A stretch of DNA of 64,000 nucleotides from JABDGR01 sp964561455 (GCA_964561455.1 CAZLPS010000008.1:1-64000); one strand, 5' to 3'; shown: positions 39,451-48,544, counted from the stretch's first letter. Numbers and translations are program-made. The notes: generated from the sequence alone by a model not told the origin.

Positions 39451-40270
39451 AGCGCGGAGCAGGGTACTGGGTTGGAAGAAAGCGCCGGAACGTCTCGGGT
39501 GGTGGATCAGTGACTGGATCCGCAACCAAAAACAGGGCGCATTTTTTTATTTTTTAAAGGGGTGCGGAGGAATAAGAAGCGGCCGCGAGTGGCGGCAAAA
39601 GTGGCGGTGATACTGCCGCAAGTCGCCGACGCCGAAACCGTGGCCACCGCTGCCCCAAATCCCCCATCCTCCGAGGGAGCGGGCCGCAAGGCTAACGGTA
39701 CTTTGGCGAGTGTTCATTGAGGCGATTAATAAAAGTTATCAGCCGTAAGGTAGGGGTAAAATAGACGTGGCGAAAACAAACGGACGCGGCATTCCCGTAA
39801 TCTAACCGGGGAACACTCGCGTTGAGGGGGGTTGGGGGTGGGGAGCTCGCAGCTTCCTCCATTATTGTAAAAAAAATGTATGACGCAACCAATTTTTTGC
39901 TTTTTTTTCAGAGTTTTTTCGGAGGAGAAGAAGCCTGCCGGAACCCCGGGGTGAAAATCTCCCGGACGGCGTTTGCATAACGTCCATTACCTTAGGTTTC
40001 GAGACGGATGTTCACAATCCGTTGACGCACCAAGTCCTTGGCAGGGAGCAAAGAGGGCGAGTTATTCACAATTCTTCCCCAAGATTCACCCTCGGTTCGG
40101 CCCGGGTCCATCCTGGGTTGGATTCCTCACGAAACCCCCGCCGCCCAACCAGGCCTCCGGAAAGGCTGTGCACATCTGACCACCTGCCGATCCCATCCGT
40201 CGGAGCCCCTTCCTGCCGGTGACTTAATGATTTTTGTTATTATTCAATGTTATCATAAATATACCGGCTA
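39451..40270. other. 820-bp non-coding region upstream of the giant gene
   Basis: It lies between the end of the radical SAM gene and the giant gene's start; both are on the minus strand, so the giant gene's promoter should be here. Visible contents are a 10-bp inverted repeat (listed separately), T/A tracts at 39541-39556 and 39891-39927, and a 10-bp direct repeat TATTATTCAA at 40238-40247 and 40269-40278, the second copy overlapping the radical SAM stop. I found no convincing -35/-10 pair. Short open frames here (such as 39692-39892) show no recognisable family. No good Shine-Dalgarno precedes the ATG at 39450. Confidence 0.6.
39706..39820. promoter_or_regulatory. 10-bp inverted repeat GCGAGTGTTC / GAACACTCGC upstream of the giant gene
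   Basis: GCGAGTGTTC at 39706-39715 and its exact complement at 39811-39820 are 95 bp apart, about 260-370 bp upstream of the giant gene's ATG. They could be paired operator half-sites (looping), a long-armed RNA structure, or chance. Confidence 0.35.
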
Positions 40271-41449
40271 TTATTCAAGGCCGGGGCGGATTCCGCCCAC
40301 CGCCCGCGCGCCCGCCTGGTCCAACCCGGGCAGTCCGGGTTGGACGGGTCCGGGTCGGCGAAATTCCCCCGCATTCAGCTCCATCGTTTTGGGCGCCAAA
40401 CCGGCTTTCCGGCAGGCCAGGGCGAACAGGCTGGCAAAGGTCTCCGTCCAAATGCCCTCGCCGGTCATCCGGGTGCCAAAGCGGGGGTCGTTTAACCGGC
40501 CTTCGCCACCCCGCAAGTCCCCGAGGCGTTGCTCGATGCGTGCTTTCTTTCCCGGAAACTCGCGGTCGAGCCAGGCGGTAAACAATTCCTTCACCGCGAA
40601 GGGCAAACGGAGCAATTGCGGATGGGCGAACACCGCCCCAGCCTTTGCGGCCGCCTCCACAATGCTGACCATCTCCGTATCGTTGAGCCCCGGAATGATC
40701 GGCGCCACATTCACCCCCACCGGCACTCCCGCTTCAGCCAGGCGCGACACCGCCTCCAACCGTGCCCGGGGCGAAACCGTCCGCGGCTCCATGCGGCGCG
40801 CGAGGTCGGGATCGAGCGTGGTGATGGATACGAGCACGGCCACGCCGCGCCAGCGGGCCATTTCTCCGAGCAAACCCAAATCCCGCGTCACGAGCGCATT
40901 TTTCGTGACAATCGTCACCGGGTTGCGGAACCGCGCCAGCACTTCCAGGCATCCGCGCGTAATGCCAAACCGCCGCTCGGCGGGCTGGTAGCAATCCGTC
41001 ACCCCGCTCATATTGACCCAGGTGGGGTCCCACCGCGGATGCTGTAACACCGCCTCCAGCAATTCCGGGGCGCGGTGTTTGACCATGATCTTCGTCTCAA
41101 AATCGAGGCCCGCACTGAAGCCGAGGTATTCATGGGTGGGCCGCGCATAACAATAGATGCATCCGTGCTCGCAGCCGCGATAGGGATTGATGCTTTTGCG
41201 AAAAGGAATGTCCGGGCTTTCATTATGACTAATGATGGATTGCGCGTTATCGGGGATGAAAACGGTGTCGGCGCGGCGCGGCGCCATCAAGTCCGCACCA
41301 CTCAATTGCTCCCAGTCCGGTACCGCCACCGTTTGCTCAAACCGGTTGCGGGGGTTCTCCTGCACGCCGCGACCCCGGGCCAGCGCGGCCGGTGGCAACG
41401 CGCTGGGCCCGTCGCCGGGGTTGGTCGAATTGGGCTGCATGGTGAACAT
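40271..41449 (-). CDS. PA0069-family radical SAM protein
   Basis: The 392-residue protein carries the radical-SAM cluster motif CEHGCIYC (Cys93, Cys97, Cys100) in the context INPYRGCEHGCIYCYARPTH, which is characteristic of the PA0069/SplB-like group. The downstream blocks VTIVTKN, SITTLD and the Pro/Gly-rich VGVNVAPIIPGLND fit the radical-SAM barrel. It should bind one [4Fe-4S] cluster and cleave S-adenosylmethionine in the cytoplasm; the substrate of this family is not established. The ATG at 41449 was chosen; another ATG lies at 41440, and the open frame reaches a TTG at 41533. No Shine-Dalgarno is seen. It is transcribed divergently from the first propeller gene across a 118-bp gap. The C-terminal 30 residues are Pro/Gly-rich and may not be conserved. 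Confidence 0.9.
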   Translation of the reverse strand: MFTMQPNSTNPGDGPSALPPAALARGRGVQENPRNRFEQTVAVPDWEQLSGADLMAPRRADTVFIPDNAQSIISHNESPDIPFRKSINPYRGCEHGCIYCYARPTHEYLGFSAGLDFETKIMVKHRAPELLEAVLQHPRWDPTWVNMSGVTDCYQPAERRFGITRGCLEVLARFRNPVTIVTKNALVTRDLGLLGEMARWRGVAVLVSITTLDPDLARRMEPRTVSPRARLEAVSRLAEAGVPVGVNVAPIIPGLNDTEMVSIVEAAAKAGAVFAHPQLLRLPFAVKELFTAWLDREFPGKKARIEQRLGDLRGGEGRLNDPRFGTRMTGEGIWTETFASLFALACRKAGLAPKTMELNAGEFRRPGPVQPGLPGLDQAGARAVGGIRPGLE

Positions 41450-41567
41450 AATAGCACAAAAATCCGCGGGCGCAAATGTTTTGGCATGGCGCGCAGGAGC
41501 GAAGTAATTTTGCAGTTGGATGGCAGGCAACAAAGACTAGGATGCTTCCTTAATCCCCTGGGCTGAT

Positions 41568-42872
41568 ATGTCATTCACGGTCATTTTCCCTTCCCCCCGT
41601 CTGGCGATTTTGCTTCCACTGCTGGCCGTGGCCACTTTGGCCGCCGCCGACATTTCCGCGCCCCCCGCCGCCACGCCGCCCGTGTCCGCCAACTTTACCA
41701 CGGCCTCGCTGCAACTGCGGGTGACGCCAAAAGTCCCCACCCCTTTCGTTCCGAACGCCGCCAACGCCACCGCTTCTACTTCGGCCGGTCTGCTGGATCA
41801 ATGGACCATCGCCAGTTCCGGCGAAACCTCTTATTATTGGCAGTTGGCCTGGTTGGGGGATTCCTTTGTAGGCGTCGGCAGTGACGGCGCGGTGGTCACC
41901 TCGCCCGATGGGTTGCACTGGACGAAGCACCCCACCAATAGCAAGGAACAATTGGACGGCGTGGCCACCAACGGCAAAATCCAGGTGGTCGTGGGCACCA
42001 ACGGCACCATTCTCACCTCACCGGATTTTGAAAAATGGACGAAGCTGCCGGCGCTCGTCAGCGAACGCTTGTTTGCCGTGGTCTGGCAAGGCTCCCAGTT
42101 TCTGGCGTTCGGCGCGGACGGCGCCATCGCCTCGTCGCCGGACGGCCTTACCTGGACCACCGGGCCCCGCACCACCACGGTAACCTTTCATCACGGCCTC
42201 TGGACCCGCGGCCAATTCGTCATGTCCGCCTTCGATGGCCTGCTGACCTCACCTGACGGGCTGGTTTGGCGCCTAACCCAGCGCACGAACCAGCGCATGA
42301 TGGCCGTGGCCGCCAATGTCAGCCAATTTGTCGCCGTGGGCGAACAGCCCTACGGCATTCTAACTTCACCGACTGGAGCATCTTGGGCCCCAGCCAACCT
42401 GTCCGTTCACGAAAATATCTCGGGCGTTATTTGGACGGGTGCCCAATTCATCGCCGTCGGCTCAAACGACACCCTCCTCAGTTCGCCCGATGGCGCGGTC
42501 TGGACCGCGCGTCGGACCGGCACCGGCTTGGATCTGAACGACCTCGCCCAACATGGCGATGTCGTCGTGGTCGGCACCCGCACTGGCGAAATTCTCATTA
42601 ACAAACACGTCGAAAAGACCGCTGCGCCGGAAATTTCCCTCGCTCCGGGCGCGCCGGGCTCCGTCCCGCAAATTTTACTCACCTGCGCAACCGCCGGGGC
42701 GAAGATCTATTACACGGATGACGGCAGAAATCCGACCACCAGCGCAAAGCTTTACACGGGGCCTTTCACCGTCGCGCACGCTTGTACCATCGCGACCCGC
42801 GCCTTCAAAGATCAGGCCATTCCCAGCGACCTGGCCGCAGCCTTGTTCACTCCCGGCCCTACCGCCCCATGA
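41568..42872 (+). CDS. Secreted seven-repeat beta-propeller protein with chitobiase-type C-terminal domain
   Basis: The 434-residue protein starts with a signal peptide (about residues 1-27, ending VATLAAADIS). Seven repeats of the form VxWxGxxFVAVGxxGxILTSPDGxxW follow; this is the BNR/YCF48-like pattern, and seven copies suggest a closed seven-bladed propeller. The last 65 residues (ILLTCATAGAKIYYTDDGR...) match the chitobiase/beta-hexosaminidase C-terminal domain seen in many secreted carbohydrate-active proteins. I see no catalytic site, so binding or scaffolding is the likely role. Its stop overlaps the next gene's start as ATGA, indicating an operon. It is closest to the C-terminal half of the next protein. 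The exact ligand is unknown. Confidence 0.85.
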   Translation: MSFTVIFPSPRLAILLPLLAVATLAAADISAPPAATPPVSANFTTASLQLRVTPKVPTPFVPNAANATASTSAGLLDQWTIASSGETSYYWQLAWLGDSFVGVGSDGAVVTSPDGLHWTKHPTNSKEQLDGVATNGKIQVVVGTNGTILTSPDFEKWTKLPALVSERLFAVVWQGSQFLAFGADGAIASSPDGLTWTTGPRTTTVTFHHGLWTRGQFVMSAFDGLLTSPDGLVWRLTQRTNQRMMAVAANVSQFVAVGEQPYGILTSPTGASWAPANLSVHENISGVIWTGAQFIAVGSNDTLLSSPDGAVWTARRTGTGLDLNDLAQHGDVVVVGTRTGEILINKHVEKTAAPEISLAPGAPGSVPQILLTCATAGAKIYYTDDGRNPTTSAKLYTGPFTVAHACTIATRAFKDQAIPSDLAAALFTPGPTAP

Positions 42873-45106
42873 AAATGTATTTTGCCTGCCGCTCCCCATT
42901 GCTGCCTTTGGCTGGATTGATTCTTGCCCTGCGGCCGGCGCCACTCCTCTGCGGGGCCGATGTTTCCCCGCCGACAGGGACGGCTGCCGCTCCGGCCGCA
43001 CTTCCCACTCATTGGTCCGTCGTCAATTCCGGCGATGCGACGACTTTGTCCCAGGTGATTTGGACCGGCGCGCAATTTGTGGCCGCGGGCGGCGACACGG
43101 TGATGACTTCGCCGGACGGGTTGAAGTGGACGGCGAAGCACCTCGGGCCGCCCTCCTCCTTATTCGCCATTGCCGCGAACAACGGCGCCTGCGTCGCGCT
43201 CAGCCTGGATGGCGCAATTCTCACTTCTCAAGATTTGGTCAATTGGGCGGGCCGCCAGCCTCCCGACCTGGCCGCTCGGGCAAGTCCGGCAGGCGGAGCC
43301 CCACCGACGGCCGAACGCCTCGTGGACATTGCTTATACAGGCACGAGCTTCGAAATTGTCGGTGAGCATGGCAGCATTTTGCGCTCGACCAATGGGGAGA
43401 CCTGGGGGGCCTTTAGATTTACGTTTTCCCCCAGCGGGATTCCCGCCCAAGCGAATAGTGGCAACTCCACCTTCCACCGCACCGCCTGGACCTCGGGCAA
43501 CCTGATGGTTGCCGCCGCCGCTGACGGCCTCTGGTACAGACTCAAGGAACCGGTGAGCGGTTATGTACATTGGGATAAGGCCCCCTACTCCACCGCGAAC
43601 ATGCATGACGTGGCGTGGAACGGTTCGGTATTTGTGGCCGTCGGCAATCAACCCACCAATCTCTATAGCTCGGACGACGCCCTGAATTGGACCAGGCGCA
43701 ATTCGGGCGTGAGCGCCGACCTCCTCGGTGTCACCCAGGCCGGGGGTCAATTTGTGGCGGTCGGTGCGAACGGGACCATTATCACTTCGCCCGACGGCGC
43801 AAACTGGAGCCCCGGCGACGCCAATTCCAAAAGCAATTTGACCAGCGTTGCAGCCAATGGGAAAATTTTTGTGGCGGTTTCCGACAGTGGCGCGGTGCTG
43901 GTTTCACCGCCCCTGGCCGGCGCCAACTTCACTTCGGCGGCATTGACCCCATTGCACACGCCGAACGTCTATCCGCCGCCCGCCGCCTCCCCGGGTACGC
44001 CGGCAGCGGGGCCGCCGGGGGCGCTGGACCGGTGGACGGTGGCAAGTTCGGGTGAAGCAACGCAGTATTGGCAGATCGCCTGGCAGGAAAACGCCTTTGT
44101 CTGCGTCGGCAATGATGGCACCTTGCTGAGTTCGCCCGACGGCGCGGTGTGGAAAAAAGCCCGCACCAACACCACCGCCCAATTTCAAGGCACCACCGGC
44201 AACGGCAAAATCAATGTCGCCGTGGGGTTGTTCGGAACCGTGGTCACTTCACCGGATTTGGAGACTTGGACGACCCAGCCGGCCCCGACGACGGAGCGGC
44301 TGTTTGCGGTGCTGTGGCAGGGCGCGCAATTTGTGGCCCTGGGCAACAACGGCACCGTCATCCTCTCGCCCGACGGCCTCGCCTGGCGCAGCGCGCCCCA
44401 ACAATCCAGTACCATTTTTTATCATCATGGCGTCTGGGCCGGCCGCCAGTTTATTGTCGCCAGCGGCAACGGGCTCTCCACCTCTGCCGATGGTCTGGCC
44501 TGGAGGACCGCGCCAGGTGTCAGCTCCAAAATGTATGATGTCGCCGCCAATAGCAGCCTGGCGGTCGCGGTGGGGGAATCACCGAATAACCTCGTCACCT
44601 CGCCCGACGGCATCCGTTGGACGCGGCAGAGCCCGCCCTCGCCGGAGATGCTTGCCGCGGTGACGTGGACGGGCACCCAATTTCTCGCCGCGGGCGCCAA
44701 CGACACCCTCCTCAGTTCACCCGACGGGATAATCTGGACGGCCCACCGCACCGGGACCGGTCTCTTTCTGAATGGAATCGCCCAACATGGCGATACAACC
44801 GTCATTGCCACCCGCACCGGCGAGATTCTGGTTAACAAACTCTTGGAAAAAGTCGCCGCCCCGGAAATTTCCCTGGCCCCGGGCGTGCCGGGATCGGTGC
44901 CGCAACTCCTGCTGACGTGCCCGACGCCCGGCGCCAAAATTTATGTCACCGACGATGGCCGCGAGCCAACTGTCAACACCACGCTTTATACCGGGCCATT
45001 CACCGTCCCGCATCCCGGCGTAGTCAAGGCGCGCGCTTTCAAGGACAATGCCATTCCCAGCGACCTGGCCTCCGCCCAATTCACCCCCGGGCCAATCTCG
45101 CCTTAA
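42869..45106 (+). CDS. Secreted 14-repeat (double) beta-propeller protein with chitobiase-type C-terminal domain
   Basis: The ATG at 42869 overlaps the previous stop (ATGA) and opens a signal peptide (MKMYFACRSPLLPLAGLILA..., cleaved near LLCGA). The frame is open 29 codons further upstream, but that part lies inside the previous gene. The 745-residue protein contains two sets of seven BNR/YCF48-like repeats separated by a Pro/Ala-rich linker (about residues 362-385), so two propellers are expected. The second set and the following chitobiase-like domain (LLLTCPTPGAKIYVTDDGRE) align well with the whole preceding protein. The pair probably arose by duplication and fusion. It overlaps the convergent toxin gene by 4 bp at its end. 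No enzyme motif is visible; a surface binding role is inferred. Confidence 0.87.
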   Translation: MKMYFACRSPLLPLAGLILALRPAPLLCGADVSPPTGTAAAPAALPTHWSVVNSGDATTLSQVIWTGAQFVAAGGDTVMTSPDGLKWTAKHLGPPSSLFAIAANNGACVALSLDGAILTSQDLVNWAGRQPPDLAARASPAGGAPPTAERLVDIAYTGTSFEIVGEHGSILRSTNGETWGAFRFTFSPSGIPAQANSGNSTFHRTAWTSGNLMVAAAADGLWYRLKEPVSGYVHWDKAPYSTANMHDVAWNGSVFVAVGNQPTNLYSSDDALNWTRRNSGVSADLLGVTQAGGQFVAVGANGTIITSPDGANWSPGDANSKSNLTSVAANGKIFVAVSDSGAVLVSPPLAGANFTSAALTPLHTPNVYPPPAASPGTPAAGPPGALDRWTVASSGEATQYWQIAWQENAFVCVGNDGTLLSSPDGAVWKKARTNTTAQFQGTTGNGKINVAVGLFGTVVTSPDLETWTTQPAPTTERLFAVLWQGAQFVALGNNGTVILSPDGLAWRSAPQQSSTIFYHHGVWAGRQFIVASGNGLSTSADGLAWRTAPGVSSKMYDVAANSSLAVAVGESPNNLVTSPDGIRWTRQSPPSPEMLAAVTWTGTQFLAAGANDTLLSSPDGIIWTAHRTGTGLFLNGIAQHGDTTVIATRTGEILVNKLLEKVAAPEISLAPGVPGSVPQLLLTCPTPGAKIYVTDDGREPTVNTTLYTGPFTVPHPGVVKARAFKDNAIPSDLASAQFTPGPISP

Positions 45107-45414
45107 CGTTGCGGGAGCACAATTATCGGATCACCGCGGGCGGCATGCCAAAAACGCAAGATATAAACCACGCCAGGATCAGAACGAATCTCGTAAATGA
45201 TGCGAAAGGCCTGGTGAATTGATTCCCGAACTGCGGCATCACCAATTTCCGGAACTACCCGGCCTGATTGCGGAAACTCGCCAACCGCCAGCGCCCGATC
45301 CAACAGAAGGTCGCCAAAAGCACGAGCGCGCACGGCATTATCTTTTGCAATAAACTCGACGATTTTGCGCAAATCCTCAATCGCGACCGGAGTTAGGATG
45401 ACTTTGTGACCCAT
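45103..45414 (-). CDS. ParE/RelE-type toxin
   Basis: This 103-residue basic protein has the ParE/RelE pattern: an N-terminal VILTPVAIEDLRKIVEFIAKDN strand-helix, the PQSGRVVPE turn, RESIHQAFRIIYEI, and the terminal strand VVYILRFWHAARGD. The family comprises small toxins that inhibit gyrase (ParE) or cleave mRNA on the ribosome (RelE); which applies here cannot be told. Its start overlaps the end of the antitoxin gene by 22 bp, the usual tight coupling. It runs opposite to the propeller operon and ends inside that operon's last codons, consistent with insertion of the pair between co-oriented genes. Confidence 0.85.
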   Translation of the reverse strand: MGHKVILTPVAIEDLRKIVEFIAKDNAVRARAFGDLLLDRALAVGEFPQSGRVVPEIGDAAVRESIHQAFRIIYEIRSDPGVVYILRFWHAARGDPIIVLPQR

Positions 45415-45584
45415 TGGCGTACGAGGTTGCGGACCGCTTCCACGGGCCTGCCCTCACCGCGCAAAGCTTGCTCACGGGCCAACTGCACGCCTGCCAGAAA
45501 TTCGATTTCCCTCGCTATTTCTGGTAGCGGGGTGTTTTCCGGCAGCCGCGTGACCAGCTCGATGACAACTTCCCGGTTGCTCAT
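45393..45584 (-). CDS. Antitoxin partner of the ParE/RelE-type toxin
   Basis: This small 63-residue protein begins at the ATG at 45584; the frame is open back to a TTG at 45602. It is mostly helical and rich in Glu and Arg (PEIAREIEFLAGVQLAREQ), ending VRNLVRQWVTKSS. I do not recognise a named DNA-binding family. The identification rests on size, position directly upstream of the toxin, and the 22-bp overlap. It probably binds the toxin and represses the shared promoter. Confidence 0.7.
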   Translation of the reverse strand: MSNREVVIELVTRLPENTPLPEIAREIEFLAGVQLAREQALRGEGRPVEAVRNLVRQWVTKSS

Positions 45585-45594
45585 GCGAACAGCG

Positions 45595-45613
45595 TGTTGC
45601 AAACTGTTGCAAA
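45595..45613. promoter_or_regulatory. Candidate autoregulatory operator of the toxin-antitoxin pair
   Basis: Two direct copies of TGTTGCAAA (45595-45603, 45605-45613), each containing the palindrome TTGCAA and spaced one helical turn apart, lie 11 bp upstream of the antitoxin ATG. This is where type II antitoxins normally bind. Binding is inferred. Confidence 0.35.
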
Positions 45614-45740
45614 AGGCAAGAGGAGAAGCGCCCCGACCTCGCCTAACCCTGGATCGTCAGCCGCCAACGTTCTACCGCAGGCAAATCGCAGCATTGCACC
45701 CTCGCCTCGCTCTGGTACATTTGCCCCAAACCCCAACCCC

Positions 45741-46745
45741 ATGCGCCCCCTCCCCTTTTTGTCTCTTTCACTTGTTGCCCTCGCCGCCCAGGCGGCGGAT
45801 GCTCCCATGCCAACTGTCGCCCCGGCGACCTCGGCCACCCCCTTCGCCCAGACTACGGTCACCACGGCGCAAATCAATGCCGCGAGCACGGTTTTCTTTG
45901 TCCTCAATGCCGATGCCTCCAAGATTTTGCCCTCGCCCCCAAAGCAACTGGAAGACCTGCAAATTCTGCGTTTATGGGCCGGGCCAGCGCCTTTGCAACA
46001 GGGCGACAACCCCGCTGCCGACACCCCAACCCTGACCGTCTACCTGCCTCCGTACGGGAAGGCGACCGGCGCCGCCATGGTCATCTGTCCCGGTGGCGCC
46101 TACACGCACGTCTCGCCGCGCGAAGGCATTCCGGCCGGGCAATGGCTCGCCAAGAATGGCATTACCGCGTTCATTCTAAATTACCGCGTTGGCCCCAAAT
46201 ACCGCTATCCGGCCGAAACCGATGACGGTCTCCGCGCCATGCGTTACGTCCGTGCCAATGCGGTGGCGTGGGGCCTGGATCCGCAACGCATCGGCATCAT
46301 TGGATTTTCCGCCGGCGGCCACCTCGCCAGTTATGTCGCCACCCATTTCGATCCAGGCAAGCCGGATGACACCGACCCCATCGAGCGCGCCAGTTCTCGC
46401 CCCGATTTGCAAATCCTCCTCTATCCCGTCATGACCATGAGCGACAACGCCATCGTCGAACGTGGCTCCCGCTCCAGCCTCCTCGGGGCCAATCCGGCGC
46501 CGGAGTTGCTCGATCTGCTCAGCAATGAAAAGCAAGTAACCAAGGACACCCCGCCCGCCTTCGTCTGCCATTCCACTCAGGACAACACCGTCCCCATCGC
46601 GAATTCCGACCGCTACACCGACGCCCTGGCGAAGAACAACGTCCCCTATGTTTTCATCCGGGAACCGATCGGTGGCCACGGCTTCGGCATCACCGACGCC
46701 TGGTCGGGCCAGGCCATGGCCTGGCTGCGCACCCAAAAATTTTGA
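45741..46745 (+). CDS. Secreted alpha/beta hydrolase, acetylxylan/feruloyl-esterase-like
   Basis: The 334-residue protein has a signal peptide (MRPLPFLSLSLVALAAQAAD) and an esterase fold. It shows an oxyanion-hole region CPGGAY (116-121), a nucleophile elbow GFSAGG with Ser190, Asp281 (HSTQDNTVP) and His313 (IGGHGFG), a complete triad. The layout matches secreted BD-FAE/endo-xylanase-B-type esterases that remove acyl groups from plant polysaccharides; the exact ester is not determined. The ATG at 45741 was chosen because the open frame before it has no signal-like sequence. The stop overlaps the next gene's TTG start (TTGA), so the two esterases are co-transcribed. It diverges from the toxin-antitoxin pair over 156 bp. 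Confidence 0.88.
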   Translation: MRPLPFLSLSLVALAAQAADAPMPTVAPATSATPFAQTTVTTAQINAASTVFFVLNADASKILPSPPKQLEDLQILRLWAGPAPLQQGDNPAADTPTLTVYLPPYGKATGAAMVICPGGAYTHVSPREGIPAGQWLAKNGITAFILNYRVGPKYRYPAETDDGLRAMRYVRANAVAWGLDPQRIGIIGFSAGGHLASYVATHFDPGKPDDTDPIERASSRPDLQILLYPVMTMSDNAIVERGSRSSLLGANPAPELLDLLSNEKQVTKDTPPAFVCHSTQDNTVPIANSDRYTDALAKNNVPYVFIREPIGGHGFGITDAWSGQAMAWLRTQKF

Positions 46746-48511
46746 GTAAAGCATGGCTCCCTTTGTCTCCCGCCTTTGTGCGCAACCCAATCGCATTTTT
46801 CCTGGTCCTGTTGGCGCTGCAAGGCCGCGCCGCGTCCACGGCCGGGGCGCCGGCGGCGGACATCCGGCCGGCGGCGTTGCCAGCGCTTTATGTAGTCGGC
46901 GATTCCACGGCGGCGAAAAATAACGGCACTACCATCCAAGGTTGGGGCATGCCGTTTTTGACTTATTTTGATCCGGCGAAAATTAACGTGGTCAATGCCG
47001 CGCTCGGCGGCCGCAGCTCACGGACATTTATCACCGAGGGACATCTGGACGCCCTGCTCGCCAAACTCCAGCCGGGCGACATCGTCTTGATTCAGTGGGG
47101 CCACAACGACCCCTATCCGCTCAACGACGCCAACGGGCGCGGTAGCCTCTTTGGCCTCGGCGACGAAACCGAGGACATCATCCGCTCCACCACCAACCTG
47201 CCCGAGACGCTGCACACCTTCGGCTGGTATATGCGCAAATATATTGCCGACATTTCGGCCAAAGGGGCCAAACCCATCGTCCTTACGCTTACCATTCGCG
47301 ACCGCTGGTATAATGGCAAGATTGAGCGCACGCCCGACCAGGTTCCCAAATCCACCGCCGCCGACGGGCGGGACAAGGAACCCACCCGCTACAGCCTCTG
47401 GTCCGCCGACATCGCCAAGGCTGCGAACGTACCACTGCTCGACGTGCATAATATGATTGCCGACCGCTACGACCGGGAGGGCACCGACATTGTCTCCACG
47501 TATTTCAACTGCCCGTCCGACCCCACGCACCGTAATCCCAAGGGCGCCGCAGTGGATGCCGAAATCACGCTGGCCTGTCTCAAGGCGTTCGAGGGTCCCG
47601 CATTCAACGCCTATTTGAATGACCCCGGCAAAGCCGTCGCCGCCGCCGACGCCAAATATATTTTCCCGAATCTCGCCCTGACCACCCCGGCCGCCACCCC
47701 TCCCGCTGCCACTGCTCCCGCACCCGCAGCCACTCCGCCCTCCGCGACGGGCGCACCACCGGCGCCGACGGCCGCGCCAACCCTTCACCCGGCGCTATTT
47801 TTGGTCGGCGATTCCATCATGAAGACGGGAAATGCGCCGGGCAATGTCGGCCCTTGGGGCATGGGCTACGAAATCATCCCCCTGTTCGATGCCGCAAAAA
47901 TTCATGTCTATAATGAAGGCGCCGGCGGGCGCAGCAGCCGCGGCTATATCGAAGAAGGCTTGTGGGGCAAGGTCGTTGACCGCCTGCAACCCGGCGACTT
48001 CGTCATCGTCATGTTCGGCCACAATGACGCCGCCAATTCCGCCAATTATCCCAACCGCCTCACCGTCCCGGGCAGCGGCGATGAAACGAAGGAAATCGAT
48101 TCGCCCGTCTCCGGCAAAAAGGAAACCATCCACACCTACGGCTGGTACATGCAGCAATATGCCAAAGACGCCAAAACCAAAGGCGCGACGCTCATCATCT
48201 GCTCCCCTGTGCCCCGCAACACTTGGGTGGCAGGCAAAATCAAACGTGGTTTCGATGGCTACGCGGGTTGGGCGGCCGATGCCGCCAAAGCCGCCGGTGT
48301 CCAGTTCATTGACCTCAACACCATCTCGGCGGACAAATTTGATGCCCTCGGCCAACAGGCCACCGCCACCTATTTCGCCGACAACCAGCACACCACCAAG
48401 GCCGGGGCAAAGTTAAATGCAGAGTCGGTGATTGCCGGGATCAAGTTGCTCAAAGACAATCCGCTGACCCGGTACCTGTCCGCTGCCGCCCCGGCGGCCG
48501 CGCCGAAATAA
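46742..48511 (+). CDS. Tandem-domain SGNH hydrolase, rhamnogalacturonan acetylesterase-like
   Basis: Two complete SGNH/RGAE domains sit in one 589-residue secreted protein. Domain 1 has GDS (Ser55), GGRSS (89-93), GHND (120-123) and Asp260/His263. Domain 2 has GDS (Ser358), GGRSS (395-399), GHND (426-429) and Asp547/His550. All four SGNH blocks are intact in both. An Ala/Pro/Thr linker (about 313-348) joins them. Family members deacetylate pectic rhamnogalacturonan. The start is a TTG overlapping the previous stop; no in-frame ATG exists before the hydrophobic signal segment (NPIAFFLVLLALQGRAAS), and a GTG at 46778 is an alternative. Domain 1 carries an insertion (about 185-215) that domain 2 lacks, so the two may act on different esters. 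Confidence 0.88.
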   Translation: MSKAWLPLSPAFVRNPIAFFLVLLALQGRAASTAGAPAADIRPAALPALYVVGDSTAAKNNGTTIQGWGMPFLTYFDPAKINVVNAALGGRSSRTFITEGHLDALLAKLQPGDIVLIQWGHNDPYPLNDANGRGSLFGLGDETEDIIRSTTNLPETLHTFGWYMRKYIADISAKGAKPIVLTLTIRDRWYNGKIERTPDQVPKSTAADGRDKEPTRYSLWSADIAKAANVPLLDVHNMIADRYDREGTDIVSTYFNCPSDPTHRNPKGAAVDAEITLACLKAFEGPAFNAYLNDPGKAVAAADAKYIFPNLALTTPAATPPAATAPAPAATPPSATGAPPAPTAAPTLHPALFLVGDSIMKTGNAPGNVGPWGMGYEIIPLFDAAKIHVYNEGAGGRSSRGYIEEGLWGKVVDRLQPGDFVIVMFGHNDAANSANYPNRLTVPGSGDETKEIDSPVSGKKETIHTYGWYMQQYAKDAKTKGATLIICSPVPRNTWVAGKIKRGFDGYAGWAADAAKAAGVQFIDLNTISADKFDALGQQATATYFADNQHTTKAGAKLNAESVIAGIKLLKDNPLTRYLSAAAPAAAPK

Positions 48512-48517
48512 CTTCGG

Positions 48518-48544
48518 CCGGCGATTACAATCCTGCCGGGATTT
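48518..48544 (+). terminator. Weak candidate terminator after the esterase operon
   Basis: A 5-bp GC stem (CCGGC 48518-48522, GCCGG 48535-48539) with a 12-nt loop is followed within two bases by TTTT, just after the SGNH gene's stop. The stem is short, so the call is tentative. Confidence 0.3.

Noticed and set aside
39692..39892. 66-codon minus-strand frame upstream of the giant gene
   Set aside because: It has no recognisable family or ribosome-binding context and spans the inverted-repeat region; more likely non-coding.
40038..40991. 317-codon plus-strand frame opposite the radical SAM gene
   Set aside because: The opposite strand carries an intact radical-SAM cluster motif and family-length protein; this frame is Arg/Pro/Ser-rich without motifs.
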